Shown piece by piece: positions 41,074-53,809 of a stretch of 59,668 nucleotides of DNA. The position numbers were made by a program, and so were the translations under genes. The notes under the pieces were generated by a model. That model did no database searches. It saw only the letters and a list, made by a program, of their open reading frames with translations, and was not told the origin of the DNA. Position 1 is the first letter of the stretch; each line of letters opens with the position of its first letter. Origin of the DNA: Streptosporangiales bacterium (GTDB taxonomy: Bacteria; Actinomycetota; Actinomycetes; Streptosporangiales; WHSR01); contig WHSR01000023.1 of NCBI GenBank assembly GCA_009379995.1, positions 1-59,668 of the forward strand, read 5' to 3'.

Positions 41074-41625
41074 ATGCCTCGCTCCTCCCATCTGCGCCTG
41101 CTGCCCGCGCCACAGGCAGACCCGCCGTACGACGACGAGACGGGCTCCCCCTCGATGTCGGGCGAGCCGGGCGCCGTACGCGGGGCCGTCCAGGGCACAC
41201 TCGCCCTCTCGTTTCCCGCCCTCTCCCGGCCGTCAAAACCCCCGGCTCCGCGCCTGCGCCTGGTGCGCCCGGACGAGGCCCGGGGCCGACCGGCGGCGAG
41301 TTCGGGACCGCCGCCGCTGGCCCAGTGGACGAGAAGCTTCGTCCAAGCCCTGCTGGAGGTGCTCTGCGGGCGACGGGCCGTGCAACAACTGGTCCGTTGG
41401 ACCTCCGTCGAGGTCTACGAGGAACTGCTGCGGCGGACCGGCAGGCCGTCGCGGATTCAACAGCGGCCGATCCTCCAGTCGGTCCGCTGGTCGGAGCCGC
41501 TCGACGGGGTGTCGGCGGTCGTCCAGATCGGGAGGCGCCGCCACGCCTTCGCCTTACGCCTGGAGGACCGCAGCGGGCGCTGGCAATGCACCGCCCTCGA
41601 GGTCGGCCCCATCCGCCCGGGCTGA
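41074..41625 (+). CDS. Rv3235-family protein
   Basis: The 183-residue protein has a Pro/Arg-rich, probably disordered N-terminal half. Its C-terminal domain (about 85-183: WTRSFVQALLEVLCGRRAVQ, QLVRWTSVEVYEELLRR and a closing HAFALRLEDRSGRW region) matches the family found beside secA in actinobacteria. The function is unknown. AGGAGG lies before ATG 41074. It converges with secA, with six bases between the stops. Confidence 0.75.
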   Translation: MPRSSHLRLLPAPQADPPYDDETGSPSMSGEPGAVRGAVQGTLALSFPALSRPSKPPAPRLRLVRPDEARGRPAASSGPPPLAQWTRSFVQALLEVLCGRRAVQQLVRWTSVEVYEELLRRTGRPSRIQQRPILQSVRWSEPLDGVSAVVQIGRRRHAFALRLEDRSGRWQCTALEVGPIRPG

Positions 41626-41631
41626 GGGAGG

Positions 41632-44457
<2,826 letters not shown>

Positions 44458-44557
44458 TCGGTTGGCTCCTTAGCCAGGCTGCGCGTCACTCACCAGCACT
44501 GCCATCGTATGGGTTCGGTGACGAGAAGAAAGCCCGTCGTCACCCGTTCTCGGCTAT

Positions 44558-45826
44558 TCAACGACGAAGCGCCGCCGCCAGAGCCGGGGCGAGATCGCCC
44601 CGCCCGGCCGAGCCAACGGCGGGAGCCACGGCGTCCAGGCCCAGCCACTCCGCCATGGCCTCGAGCTCGCCGGCGAGCTCGTCGGGCGTGCCGTCCGGCG
44701 CGTGCGGCTCGGCGTGAGCCGACTGCACCCGCAGCAGCCCCGCCCCCCGTTCGGCCTTGAGGTCGACCCGCGCGACGAGACGGTCACCTAGGAGGAACGG
44801 GAGCACGTAGTAGCCGTGGACCCGCTTCGCCGGGGGTACGTAGATCTCCAGCCGGTAGGTGAACCCGAACAGCCGCTCGGTGCGCGCCCGCTCCCACACC
44901 AGGGAGTCGAACGGGCTGAGCAGCGCGCGTGCCGACACCCGGCGGCGAAGCTCCGCATCGCGGTGCAGGTAGGTCGGCCGAGGCCAGCCATCGACGTGCA
45001 CCGGGCGCAGCTCACCCGACTCGACGAGGTCCCGTACGGCCCGGCGCGTCTCGGCCACGCCGAGCCGGAAGTAGTCGCGCAGACACACCTCGGTCGCCAC
45101 CCCGTGCGCGCGTGCCGCGATCCGGACCAGTTCGCGGTGTGCTTCCTCGACCGACGGGGTCGGTGCGTAGAGCACCTCATCCGGCAGCACCCGCTCGGGC
45201 ACGTCGTACACACGCTCGAAGGCCCCGTTCCGCCGAGCGGCTGTGACCTCCCCACGGAAGAACAACCACTCCAGCGCCGTCTTGACCTCGCTCCAGTTCC
45301 ATCCCCAGTGGATGCGGGGACGCGGCACGTCGTGCTCGATCTCGCGGGCGGTCAGCGGTCCCCTCTCCCGTACCTCGTCCAGCACCCAGGCGACGAAGTC
45401 CGGCTTGTCCCGCCCCATCCGGCTGATTCTGCCCCAGGCCTGGCTGTCCGCCCGTGCCATCCGGAACCGCAGATACCGCTGGGTGGTCACCGGCATGAAC
45501 GAGGCGACGTGACCCCAGTACTCGAACAGCAGTCGCGGAGCCCCGGAGGCCGCCCGGTCGAGCAGCCCGCAGGGGTAGGGGCCGACCCGGCTGAACACCG
45601 GAAGATAGTGCGATCGGGTGAGCACGTTGACGGAGTCGATCTGCAGCACCCCGACCCGCCCCATCACCCGGCGAAGGGCCCGCATGTCCGGCACGCCGCG
45701 TGGCCGTCGGTCGGTGAAACCCTGGGCGGCCAGCGCGACGCGGCGGGCCTGGGCGAGGGACAGGGTGTCGTCGCGAGGGGTGGAGGAGACGGTCACGTCC
45801 CCGATCGTGCCATCCACCGCCGACAC
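44558..45826 (-). CDS. YcaQ/AlkZ-family winged-helix DNA glycosylase, QxD subgroup
   Basis: The 422-residue protein has the HTH_42 fold of three winged helices. The catalytic element reads [20 protein letters not shown] with Gln62 and Asp64, the QxD form seen in E. coli YcaQ (AlkX), rather than the QxQ form of AlkZ. It contains the family's [12 protein letters not shown] and [19 protein letters not shown]. These enzymes remove bulky alkyl adducts and unhook interstrand cross-links. GTG/ATG choices near 45826 are uncertain; a start at VTVSSTP (about 45796) is possible. Confidence 0.88.
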   Translation of the reverse strand: MSAVDGTIGDVTVSSTPRDDTLSLAQARRVALAAQGFTDRRPRGVPDMRALRRVMGRVGVLQIDSVNVLTRSHYLPVFSRVGPYPCGLLDRAASGAPRLLFEYWGHVASFMPVTTQRYLRFRMARADSQAWGRISRMGRDKPDFVAWVLDEVRERGPLTAREIEHDVPRPRIHWGWNWSEVKTALEWLFFRGEVTAARRNGAFERVYDVPERVLPDEVLYAPTPSVEEAHRELVRIAARAHGVATEVCLRDYFRLGVAETRRAVRDLVESGELRPVHVDGWPRPTYLHRDAELRRRVSARALLSPFDSLVWERARTERLFGFTYRLEIYVPPAKRVHGYYVLPFLLGDRLVARVDLKAERGAGLLRVQSAHAEPHAPDGTPDELAGELEAMAEWLGLDAVAPAVGSAGRGDLAPALAAALRR

Positions 45827-45845
45827 TCTGTCTGCCGCGCGGCGG

Positions 45846-46553
45846 TCAGGTGATCTCGAGGAGCTTCTCCCGTACGGCGTAGACCACCGCCTCCATCCGG
45901 GAGTGCAGCTGGAGCTTCTCGAGGATGTTGCGGATGTGGTTCTTAACGGTGTTCTCGGAGATGAACAGCTCCTTGGCTATGTCGCGGTTGTTCAGACCCT
46001 TCGCGACGAGCCGCAGGACCTCCATCTCGCGGTCGGTGAGGCGGGGGGCAGGGACCTGCTGCTGACGGTCGTCCCCTTTCTTGATCATCGAGGCGAACTC
46101 GGTCAGCAGCTTCGACGCCATCGAGGGGCTGATCAGCGACTGCCCGCAGTACACGGACCGGACAGCCGTCGCGACCTCGTCGGGCGGGATCTCCTTGAGC
46201 AGGTAGCCGGTGGCCCCCGCCTTGATCGCGTCGAAGAGATCAGCTTCCTCGTCGCTGATCGTCAGCATGACGATCTTGGCACTCGGCACCACGTCCTTGA
46301 TGGGGGTGCACGCATCGATTCCCGTGCGCCCCGGCATCATGATGTCCATCAGGACCACGTCGGGCAGCAGGTCACCTGCCTGCTCCACTGCTTCGTGCCC
46401 GTCGCTGGCCTCGCCGACGACCTGAATGTCGGGTTCGCCGTCGAGCACCATCTCGAGACCGCGGCGAAACAGCGCGTGATCATCAACGACTAGCACCCGG
46501 ATCGGGTCGGCGGAGCCCTGCTCCACCGGTGGCTCGTCGCGTGCGTCGCTCAC
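45846..46553 (-). CDS. NarL/FixJ (LuxR-type) response regulator, orphan
   Basis: The 235-residue protein has a receiver domain ([20 protein letters not shown], phosphoacceptor Asp70 in [10 protein letters not shown], then VMLTISDEE and [11 protein letters not shown]). The LuxR HTH follows ([16 protein letters not shown], then [20 protein letters not shown]). No histidine kinase is adjacent. The same regulator sits between hpf and secA in other actinomycetes, so the position is ancestral. The target genes are not evident. Confidence 0.92.
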   Translation of the reverse strand: MSDARDEPPVEQGSADPIRVLVVDDHALFRRGLEMVLDGEPDIQVVGEASDGHEAVEQAGDLLPDVVLMDIMMPGRTGIDACTPIKDVVPSAKIVMLTISDEEADLFDAIKAGATGYLLKEIPPDEVATAVRSVYCGQSLISPSMASKLLTEFASMIKKGDDRQQQVPAPRLTDREMEVLRLVAKGLNNRDIAKELFISENTVKNHIRNILEKLQLHSRMEAVVYAVREKLLEIT

Positions 46554-46652
46554 GCGTCTCCTCCTCGTAAGCGCGTGCGGTCGGCGATGATCGCATCATC
46601 GCACGTTACCCCGCGCGCCGGGTCAGCATGGTCACTCGGCGCGAGCGGCGCG

Positions 46653-47330
46653 TCACTCGTCCACGAGGCGGAGGACGCCGTAGTCGTAGCCTCGGCGCCG
46701 ATATACCACGCTGGGCTGGCCGCACTCACGGTCCCGGAACAGGTAGAAGTCGTGTCCTACCAGCTCCATCTCGAACAGTGCCTGATCGATCGTCATGGGT
46801 TGAGCCCGGTGGCTCTTCTCCCGGACGACGAGTGGACCATCGCCCTCCATCTCGATCGGTACGGTCGGCTCGGCCGACTCCGATGCGGTGCGCTGGTGCG
46901 GAACCAGGGTTTCCGTGGACTCGCCGGACTCGGCGGACACCTCGGCCGTGCGTGTCTGTACGCTGCCGTTCTGCTCGGCCAGCCTGGCCGCGACGACGCC
47001 GGCCGAGGCCGGCGTGTGCACGCCCCGGTGAATCTTGCGCCGGTCACTGAGCTTCCGGAGACGGTTCTCCAGCTTGTCCATGGCCGCGTCGAACGCGGCG
47101 TAACGATCGTCCGCCGAGGCCTCGGCCCGGATCGCCGGGCCGCGGGACCTGATGGTCAGCTCTACCCGCTCGCGGCGGCCCGCCAATCGCGGGTTGCGTT
47201 CCTTGGACACCTCGACGGAGACCCGGATCACTTTGTGGTCCAGCTTCTCGATCTTGGCAAGCTTGCTGGTGACGTGCTGCCGGAAATGCTCGTGCACCGC
47301 GGTGTGCCGCGCCTTAACGATGATGTCCAC
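46653..47330 (-). CDS. hpf: Ribosome hibernation-promoting factor, long form
   Basis: The 225-residue protein has an N-terminal S30AE domain (VDIIVKARHTAVHEHFRQHV to about residue 110), a variable linker, and the C-terminal dimerisation domain (about 165-225: PMTIDQALFEMELVGHDFYL, then VVYRRRGYDYGVLRL). It silences ribosomes in stationary phase by pairing 70S particles. The start is GTG 47330, where homology begins, after a G-rich ribosome binding site; the open frame to 47396 has no support. Confidence 0.95.
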   Translation of the reverse strand: MDIIVKARHTAVHEHFRQHVTSKLAKIEKLDHKVIRVSVEVSKERNPRLAGRRERVELTIRSRGPAIRAEASADDRYAAFDAAMDKLENRLRKLSDRRKIHRGVHTPASAGVVAARLAEQNGSVQTRTAEVSAESGESTETLVPHQRTASESAEPTVPIEMEGDGPLVVREKSHRAQPMTIDQALFEMELVGHDFYLFRDRECGQPSVVYRRRGYDYGVLRLVDE

Positions 47331-47693
47331 GCGGGAACCCCCCTTCCGTGTGGTCGGTGGGCACCCGTCCGGCCGACCTGATCTTCGACCCCACATCCGC
47401 CTGCTGAGGGTCTCGCGGCACCTCCGCCACTACTCCCCTTCTCCCTGACCGGGGAACATCGGATCCCCCGATGGGGCAGGACTTACATCTAAGCCGCACC
47501 GTGATCGGTCGACGAGAAGTCGCCTTACGTGGGCCGTTTCGCCTGCGGCTGGCATCGGCTAGTCGGGCTCGGTCCCCCTGGACTCGGGGTTCCCTCCCGA
47601 CGCAACCACGGACCCGGACGGGTGCCATGTCACGCACGCTAACCCGAGAATCGGCGATTGTGCAGGGGGGTACCCCCCGTTTTACCGTCCGCT
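47331..47693. other. Intergenic region upstream of hpf
   Basis: No gene is supported in these 363 bases. They hold the hpf leader, a small hairpin (CATCGG and CCGATG, 47457-47473) and a perfect 14-bp palindrome GGGGGGTACCCCCC (47665-47678) just downstream of comF. The latter may act in ending the comF transcript. I could not place a -35/-10 pair with confidence. Confidence 0.5.
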
Positions 47694-48368
47694 TTACCTT
47701 CGCGGGGTGGCGGCGACCACGGCGGCCGCCTCGACCACGGCCCCGGCCGCGCGCAGCGCACGCGCCGCCTCGGCGATCGTGGCTCCGGTCGTGATCACAT
47801 CATCGACGACGACCACCCGCCGTGCGCCGACCGCCCGCGAGTACGGCGACGGGACGAACAGGGCTCCGGCGAGGTTGGCCGCGCGTTCGTCGGCGGTCAG
47901 CCCCGCCTGGTCCGCGACCGCCCGGCGGCGCCTGAGCACGTCAAGCAGGCGAACGTCGACACTCTGCCGGCGCAGGACAGCGGCCGCGGACGTCGCCATC
48001 GCCGCCGCGGGGTCGTGGCCTCCGCGGTAAACCTCCCGCCGCCGCGACGGCACCGGCACCAGCCAGACCCGCCCGGAGCCCGCGCCGCCGCCCGCGACGA
48101 CGGCGCGGGCGGCGGCCGCACCGAGCGGTCCGGCGAGCCTTCGTCGCCCGCGCTCCTTGTAGGCGACGATCATCTGCCGCACCACGCCGTCGTACCGCGT
48201 CACCGCCCACGGCGTGGGCAGCCCCGGCGGCGGAGGGTGTGGCCAGGCCCGCTCGGGGGGACTGTCCAGTCTCCAAAGGCAGGCCGTACAGAGCGGGTCC
48301 TCGGCCCGGCCGCAACCCGCGCAGCTCTGCGGCAGGACCAGGTCGGCGAGGTCGGACAGCAGGCGCAT
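47694..48368 (-). CDS. comF: ComF-family phosphoribosyltransferase-like protein
   Basis: The 224-residue protein has an N-terminal zinc-finger-like CAGCGRAEDPLCTACL and a PRPP-binding loop VVVVDDVITTGATIAEA. YDGVVRQMIVAYKERGRRRL is typical of ComF, linked to DNA uptake and DNA-repair metabolism. The start is ATG 48368, where the family begins; the frame extends to 48512 into lpqB. It lies in the conserved lpqB-comF-hpf order. Confidence 0.9.
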   Translation of the reverse strand: MRLLSDLADLVLPQSCAGCGRAEDPLCTACLWRLDSPPERAWPHPPPPGLPTPWAVTRYDGVVRQMIVAYKERGRRRLAGPLGAAAARAVVAGGGAGSGRVWLVPVPSRRREVYRGGHDPAAAMATSAAAVLRRQSVDVRLLDVLRRRRAVADQAGLTADERAANLAGALFVPSPYSRAVGARRVVVVDDVITTGATIAEAARALRAAGAVVEAAAVVAATPRR

Positions 48369-48442
48369 GCGGCCACGATCGCTGATCCGGCGGACACGAC
48401 GCGGCCCCCCGCGGTTGACCTGTGGACAGCGGCCCCAGGGGG

Positions 48443-50188
48443 CTAGCCGGGATACGCCGGGTCGCTGCCCCTGCCGACGACCTGCCAGCTCAGCTCGTCG
48501 GCGGAGCGCCACACCTGGCCGTCCTGAATCCCGGCGAGCGTGGGCGAACCCGGTGCGGCGGCGATCGACTCCATACCCCCGACCGAACCGGTCGGCGACG
48601 TTTGGGTCCCGTCGACGTCGACCAGGTACGGCAGGATGGCCCCGCGGTTGCCGCGGCCGAGAACGACGAGCCGATCCGCGTCCCGCCAGGCGACGTCGGT
48701 CACCAGCTCGAGATCGGTCGCCAGCGGCAGGAACGACTCAGCGGAGACCGTCTCACCTACCCGTACCACGCGGCCGATCAGCAGCCGCGATGCCTTGTCG
48801 TCGCCGACCACCACGGCCACCCGGCTGCCGTCCCGCGCCACCTGCAGGTCCTGCACGGCCTCCCCCTCGAGTCCGGGCGCCTGAACCTCGAACTCCCGCC
48901 CGTCCGAGCCGAGCAGCCAGATGCGTGCGCCCTTGTCGCGCTTCTCCGCGGCCCAGAGATTGCCGTAACGATCCCAGGAGAGCGCGGTGAACTCCCTCCC
49001 GCCGAACAACGCCGGGCCGAGTGTGCCGTCCTCGTCCAGCTCGCCGACGACGACACGGTTCAGCGAGTCCAGCCCGGCCACCCGCTGCCCGTCGAGGGAC
49101 ACCGCGGGATTGTGCAGCGCGACCTGTCCCGAGCCGGCGGCGCCGGGCGCCCGCCGCGCGCCGCGGCCGTCCAGCGTCCACAGTGCACCGTCGCGCACGA
49201 AGTACGTGGGAACGTCCCCGGTCAGGCCGTCCGGCCGATAGCGAGCCCAGTCGTTGCGGCTCTGCAGCGCCTCCTCGCCGGTCGAGCCCGTCACCTCGAC
49301 GGTCTGGCCGTCGATCTGCAGTCGCAGCAGTTGCATGTCGGGTAGCTGCTTGAGCGTCCACACCAGCTGCGCGGACAGCGCCGACAGCATCTCGCCGCGG
49401 ACGCGCTCCGCCCGCCGGTCCAGGTTCACCGTGACCGTACCGGCCGCGACCTGTACGTCGTCGACCAATCGGGTATCGGCGGGGAAGGCTGTCCGCACCG
49501 CGGGGTCGAGCCAGCGGGTGGGGCCGCGCAACAGCGCGCGTACGAGTGCGGTGGGCAGGTTGGCCCGCGACTGCACAGGTACGAACACCGGGTCGGGCAC
49601 CAGCGTCTCGTACCCGGGCTCGAGGTAATACAGGTTGAGCACCCGGTACGCGCGCGCGACGTCGCGCTGGGTGAGCAGCAGCCCCTCAGGGAGCTCGGTG
49701 ATCCGCCACTGTCCGTCCACCTTGCGGAGCTCGAAGGTGAGGTGGACCTCGTCCCCCTGGGACGCGGTGACGTACTGGCCCTGCTCATCGATGGTGGCCA
49801 CCTCGGAAGCCGCGATGGTGACGGTGGCGGCGGACGGAGACGCATAGGACGAGAACAGCGAGAACCCTTCCCCGTCGTCGTACACGGTGACGCTCCGGTC
49901 GGATCCCCACCGGGTCGCTGTGTCCGGCGCGAGGTACTTGCGGGCCACCGCGTGGTCCTCCGCGAAGCTCGCGGAGGCCGCGAGGAAGCCGCGCACGATC
50001 TGCTCTGGTGGCCAACCCGGATGGGGCTGCGCGGGGATCACCCGGATGTACGGGTCTCCCAGCGGATCCTCGCCCTTTGCCGCCTGGCCGGAAAGGACCG
50101 GACCCCCGGTGGGCACGGCGGCGCAGCCGGCGGCGAGGACGAGCACGACCGGGAGCACGGCACGGGTCAGCATGCGCACGGCGCTCAC
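48443..50188 (-). CDS. lpqB: LpqB lipoprotein, partner of MtrAB
   Basis: The 581-residue lipoprotein has a signal peptide ending in LAAGC (Cys22). An N-terminal GerMN-like region follows (about 190-320: VQSRANLPTALVRALLRGP and VTVNLDRRAERVRGEMLSAL), then a C-terminal beta-propeller-like half. LpqB binds the sensor MtrB and tunes its activity. GTG 50188 follows GGGGA; ATG 50173 is an alternative. It starts nine bases after mtrB ends. Confidence 0.93.
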   Translation of the reverse strand: MSAVRMLTRAVLPVVLVLAAGCAAVPTGGPVLSGQAAKGEDPLGDPYIRVIPAQPHPGWPPEQIVRGFLAASASFAEDHAVARKYLAPDTATRWGSDRSVTVYDDGEGFSLFSSYASPSAATVTIAASEVATIDEQGQYVTASQGDEVHLTFELRKVDGQWRITELPEGLLLTQRDVARAYRVLNLYYLEPGYETLVPDPVFVPVQSRANLPTALVRALLRGPTRWLDPAVRTAFPADTRLVDDVQVAAGTVTVNLDRRAERVRGEMLSALSAQLVWTLKQLPDMQLLRLQIDGQTVEVTGSTGEEALQSRNDWARYRPDGLTGDVPTYFVRDGALWTLDGRGARRAPGAAGSGQVALHNPAVSLDGQRVAGLDSLNRVVVGELDEDGTLGPALFGGREFTALSWDRYGNLWAAEKRDKGARIWLLGSDGREFEVQAPGLEGEAVQDLQVARDGSRVAVVVGDDKASRLLIGRVVRVGETVSAESFLPLATDLELVTDVAWRDADRLVVLGRGNRGAILPYLVDVDGTQTSPTGSVGGMESIAAAPGSPTLAGIQDGQVWRSADELSWQVVGRGSDPAYPG

Positions 50189-50197
50189 CGGCGTCCC

Positions 50198-51874
50198 CTA
50201 CCGCTCATGGCCAACGGGTTGTTGCTCGGCGTCCTCCTTCTGGAGGATCCTCAGCCGGCCGCGGACCAGCTCGACCTCGGGCGGGACGAGGGGCAGCGGA
50301 GACCCGCGCAGCCGTTGCCCGGCGACCCGCGGCAACGAGAGCCGAAACTGACTGCCTCTGCCCGGCTCGCCCCAGGCCTGCAGCCAGCCCCCGTGCAGCT
50401 GGGCGTCCTCGAGGGCGATGGACAGGCCGAGGCCGGTCCCACCCATCCGCCGCGCCCGAGCCGGGTCGGCCCGCCAGAAGCGCTTGAAGACCTGGGCGGG
50501 CTCACCCAGCCGCAGCCCGACACCGTGATCGCGCACGGTGACCGCTATCGCATCCCGGTCAGCCGCCGCGGTGATGATGATGTCCCGCCCCTCGCCGTGC
50601 TCGATGGCGTTGACGATCAGGTTGCGCAGGATGCGCTCCACCCGCCGGCCGTCGACCTCGGCGAGGCAGGGCAGGCCGGGGAGGCGCAGCACCACCTTGG
50701 TGTCCCGCTGCTCGGCGAGTTGCTCGGTGTCGCCGACGGCCCGCAGCACTACGTCGCGGACGTCGACCGACTCCGCGTCCAGCGTCGCGGCGCCGGCGTC
50801 GTACCGGCTGATCTCCAGGAGGTCCGTCAGCAGCGCCTCGAACCGCTCCAGCTGGTTCTGCAGCAGCTCGGCCGACCGCGACACCGCTGGATCGAAGTCG
50901 GCCCGGTGCTCGTACAGAAGGTCAGCGGCGATGCGAACGGTCGTCAGCGGGGTACGCAGCTCGTGCGACACGTCGGACACGAACTGACGCTGGACCTGCG
51001 ACAGCTCCTCCAGCTCGCGGATCTTCTCCTGCAGGTTCGTGGCCATTTGGTTGAAGGACGCGGCGAGACGGGCGAGGTCGTCCTCGCCGCGGACCCGCAG
51101 ACGTTCCTCCAGGCGGCCCGCGGCCAGCAGCTCGGCGGCCTGCGCGGCGAGCCGCACCGGCGTGACTACCTGACGGGTGACGATCCAGGCGATCGCGGCC
51201 AGAAGCAGGACGAGACCCGCGCCGACGGCGGTGAGCAGGCGTTGTACGAGTGCCAGCGTCTCCCGCTCCTCGTTGAGCGGAAAGAGGTGATAGAGCTGGT
51301 ACGGCCCCAACGGCGCCCCGACCACGAGCCCGGGCACGGGCCTCTTGTTGTCGTCGTAGTAGAGCTGGGTGTAGGTGTGGCTCGGCTTGTTGCCGCGGGT
51401 CTCCCGGACGGTCTCCCGCAGGCGCGCCGGCACGCTGCTGGGCGAGATGGCGTTGGACGCCCGGCCGAGATCGGCGCCGGACGGGTACAGGATGATCACC
51501 TCGTACAGGCCCGCGGATCCGCTGCGCCGGGCGAGCGTGCTCGCGAGCTGGTCCAGCAGCGCCGAACGCTCCCTCGGGTCGCCGCTGTCGCCGCCGCTCA
51601 TCTGGTACTGGTTCTGCGCGACGGTGAGGCCGGCCTCCGCCTCGGTGAGGGCGGCGTTCTCCTTCGCCCGCAGCAACCCGTTGGCGACCTGCTGCATGAG
51701 GAAGAACCCGAGCAGCGCGACCACCGTCGCGGACACCAGGAAGGTGGTGGTCACCACCCGAAGCTGCAGCGACCGGCGCCATTGGGTGATCGCATGGCGG
51801 GAAAGACGGTGCACTGCGCTCGGCACCGTGCCGATGGCGTTGACCGCCGGCCGCACCGCGACCCGCGTGCTCAT
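50198..51874 (-). CDS. mtrB: Sensor histidine kinase MtrB
   Basis: The 558-residue kinase has two membrane helices (about 38-60 and 205-230) around an extracytoplasmic sensor and a HAMP linker. The DHp H-box is VSDVSHELRTPLTTV with His304, and the ATPase N/G boxes are NLIVNAIEHGEG, VRDHGVGLRLG and GGTGLGLSIAL. It controls cell division and osmotic/envelope genes through MtrA. ATG 51874 lies 39 bp after mtrA. Confidence 0.96.
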   Translation of the reverse strand: MSTRVAVRPAVNAIGTVPSAVHRLSRHAITQWRRSLQLRVVTTTFLVSATVVALLGFFLMQQVANGLLRAKENAALTEAEAGLTVAQNQYQMSGGDSGDPRERSALLDQLASTLARRSGSAGLYEVIILYPSGADLGRASNAISPSSVPARLRETVRETRGNKPSHTYTQLYYDDNKRPVPGLVVGAPLGPYQLYHLFPLNEERETLALVQRLLTAVGAGLVLLLAAIAWIVTRQVVTPVRLAAQAAELLAAGRLEERLRVRGEDDLARLAASFNQMATNLQEKIRELEELSQVQRQFVSDVSHELRTPLTTVRIAADLLYEHRADFDPAVSRSAELLQNQLERFEALLTDLLEISRYDAGAATLDAESVDVRDVVLRAVGDTEQLAEQRDTKVVLRLPGLPCLAEVDGRRVERILRNLIVNAIEHGEGRDIIITAAADRDAIAVTVRDHGVGLRLGEPAQVFKRFWRADPARARRMGGTGLGLSIALEDAQLHGGWLQAWGEPGRGSQFRLSLPRVAGQRLRGSPLPLVPPEVELVRGRLRILQKEDAEQQPVGHER

Positions 51875-51913
51875 TGCCTCCCCATCGCAAGACTCGCCTT
51901 CGGGGTGCCTCCC

Positions 51914-52600
51914 CTACGCCGTGCCGGCCTTGTAGCCGACACCTCGGACCGTCACCACGATCTCGGGATGCTCCGGATCCTTCTCGATCTTCGCCCGCAG
52001 CCGCTGGACGTGGACGTTGACAAGCCGGGTGTCCGCGGCGTGCCGGTACCCCCACACCTGCTCCAGCAGAACTTCGCGGGTAAAGACCTGACGCGGCTTG
52101 CGCGCCAGGGCGACGAGGAGGTCGAACTCGAGCGGGGTGAGGTTGATGGCCTGGTCGCCCCGCTTCACCGAATGTCCGGCGACGTCGATGGTGATGTCCC
52201 CGATCTGCAGTACCTCGGGTGCCGGCTCCTCGGTACGGCGGAGCCTCGCCCGTACCCGGGCGACCAGTTCCTTGGGCTTGAAGGGCTTGACGATGTAGTC
52301 ATCGGCCCCCGACTCCAGGCCCAAGACGACGTCGATCGTGTCGCTCTTCGCGGTCAACATGACGATCGGAACCCCTGACTCGTTCCGGATCTGCCGGCAC
52401 ACATCTATACCGTCGGTACCGGGCAACATGAGATCGAGAAGCACGAGATCCGGTCGAGTCTCCCGGAATGCGTCCAGTGCCTTATCGCCATCGGCGACAA
52501 ACGCCGGTTCGAAACCCTCGCCGCGGAGAACGATCCCCAGCATCTCGGCGAGGGCGGCATCATCGTCGATGACCAGTATGTGTCCTTTCATGGCCCTCAT
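51914..52600 (-). CDS. mtrA: OmpR-type response regulator MtrA
   Basis: The 228-residue regulator has the receiver HILVIDDDAALAEMLGIVLR with Asp56 (VLLDLMLPG), VMLTAKSDTID and the KPFKPKELVARV end. The winged-helix domain includes LTPLEFDLLVALARKPRQVF and DTRLVNVHVQRLRAKIE. The start is taken as ATG 52600 because it overlaps the mtnA stop by four bases (ATGA); ATG 52591 is also possible. The sequence from GHILVIDDD through FVADGDKALDAF is nearly invariant in actinomycetes. Confidence 0.96.
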   Translation of the reverse strand: MRAMKGHILVIDDDAALAEMLGIVLRGEGFEPAFVADGDKALDAFRETRPDLVLLDLMLPGTDGIDVCRQIRNESGVPIVMLTAKSDTIDVVLGLESGADDYIVKPFKPKELVARVRARLRRTEEPAPEVLQIGDITIDVAGHSVKRGDQAINLTPLEFDLLVALARKPRQVFTREVLLEQVWGYRHAADTRLVNVHVQRLRAKIEKDPEHPEIVVTVRGVGYKAGTA

Positions 52601-53643
52601 CGTTTCACGCAATTTTGCGCACTATCACACAGCGACACCACACCACGTGCGTCAACGGGGCTTGCCACACCCCGTTCGGTGACGATCGCCGTCACCAAAT
52701 GCGGCGGGGTAACGTCAAATGCCGGATTGTATGCGGCACTGCCGGCGGGCGCTGCCGGCGCGCCGACGAGATGCGTAATCTCCTCGGCGGGTCGCTGCTC
52801 GATGACGATCTCCGCGCCGGAGCGTGTGGCGAGGTCGATGGTGCTCGTCGGCGCCACCACCACGAACGGCACGCCGTGGTGGTGGGCAAGGACGGCGAGG
52901 GGGTAGGTACCCACCTTGTTCGCCACGCCTCCGTCGGCCGCGATCCGGTCAGCACCCACCAGCACCAGGTCGACCGCACCGTGCGCGAACAGCGACCCGG
53001 CCGCGCTGTCGGGGAGGATCGAGTACGGCATGCCCGAACGGGCGGCCTCGTACGCGGTGAGCCGAGCCCCCTGGAGCAGCGGGCGGGTCTCGTCGACCCA
53101 CAGGTGGGTCAGGCGCCCCGCCCGGTGCGCGGCGGCGACGACGGCGAACGCCGTGCCCTCCCCGCCGGCGGCGAAGATGCCGGTGTTGCAGTGGGTGAGG
53201 ACGCGGGCGTGTTCGGGCACGAGCTCCAGACCGTGTCGCGCCATCTCCGCGCTCGCCGCCGCCTCCTCGGCTGCGATCGCCTGGCTCATTGCCAGTGCGG
53301 CGGCCGTCCCCTCCTCGGCGGTGCCGGCCTCGCTATGGGCGGCCTGGACCCTCCCGACGGCCCAGGCCAGGTTTCGGGCGGTGGGCCGGGCACCGGCCAG
53401 CGCCTCGGCCGCTCCCTCGACGGAGTCCCCGCGGACGGCCGCCAGTGCCACCCCGTACGCGCCCGCGATGCCGAGCAGCGGGGCACCGCGGATGGCGAGC
53501 CGGCGGATGGCCTCGACGAGCGCGGGAACGTCGCGGCAGACGAGGACTACCTCTTCGTCGGGCAGCCGGGTCTGGTCGATCATCGCGACCGCCGGCCCCT
53601 CGGGTGGACCGAGCCAGCTCAACGGCGCGGGAGATACTGCCAC
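52597..53643 (-). CDS. mtnA: S-methyl-5-thioribose-1-phosphate isomerase
   Basis: The 348-residue enzyme of methionine salvage converts MTR-1-P to MTRu-1-P. It has the family's LAIRGAPLLGIAGAYGVALA, the catalytic THCNTG (Cys152) and DLVLVGADRIAADGGVANKV with Asp232, and ends near AFDVTPPHLVTAIVTERGV. Its stop overlaps the mtrA start, so mtnA leads the mtrAB-lpqB unit. No other mtn gene is in the window. Confidence 0.95.
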   Translation of the reverse strand: MAVSPAPLSWLGPPEGPAVAMIDQTRLPDEEVVLVCRDVPALVEAIRRLAIRGAPLLGIAGAYGVALAAVRGDSVEGAAEALAGARPTARNLAWAVGRVQAAHSEAGTAEEGTAAALAMSQAIAAEEAAASAEMARHGLELVPEHARVLTHCNTGIFAAGGEGTAFAVVAAAHRAGRLTHLWVDETRPLLQGARLTAYEAARSGMPYSILPDSAAGSLFAHGAVDLVLVGADRIAADGGVANKVGTYPLAVLAHHHGVPFVVVAPTSTIDLATRSGAEIVIEQRPAEEITHLVGAPAAPAGSAAYNPAFDVTPPHLVTAIVTERGVASPVDARGVVSLCDSAQNCVKR

Positions 53644-53809
53644 GCATCCAAGTGTGTCTTACCGGTGACCTTTCCGAAACCATAGGAAAAGAGCACTACG
53701 TTCCGTAACAGCGCAACTACAATGGGCCCCTCACGGAATATCCGTAGGGTGGGGTTTGGACATGGCAAGATGATGGCGATCTGTCCCAAAGGGGGTAGGG
53801 GAACCAACC

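Noticed and set aside
49742..52378. 878-residue plus-strand open frame opposite lpqB-mtrB-mtrA
   Set aside because: Antisense to three conserved genes; no motif or start support.
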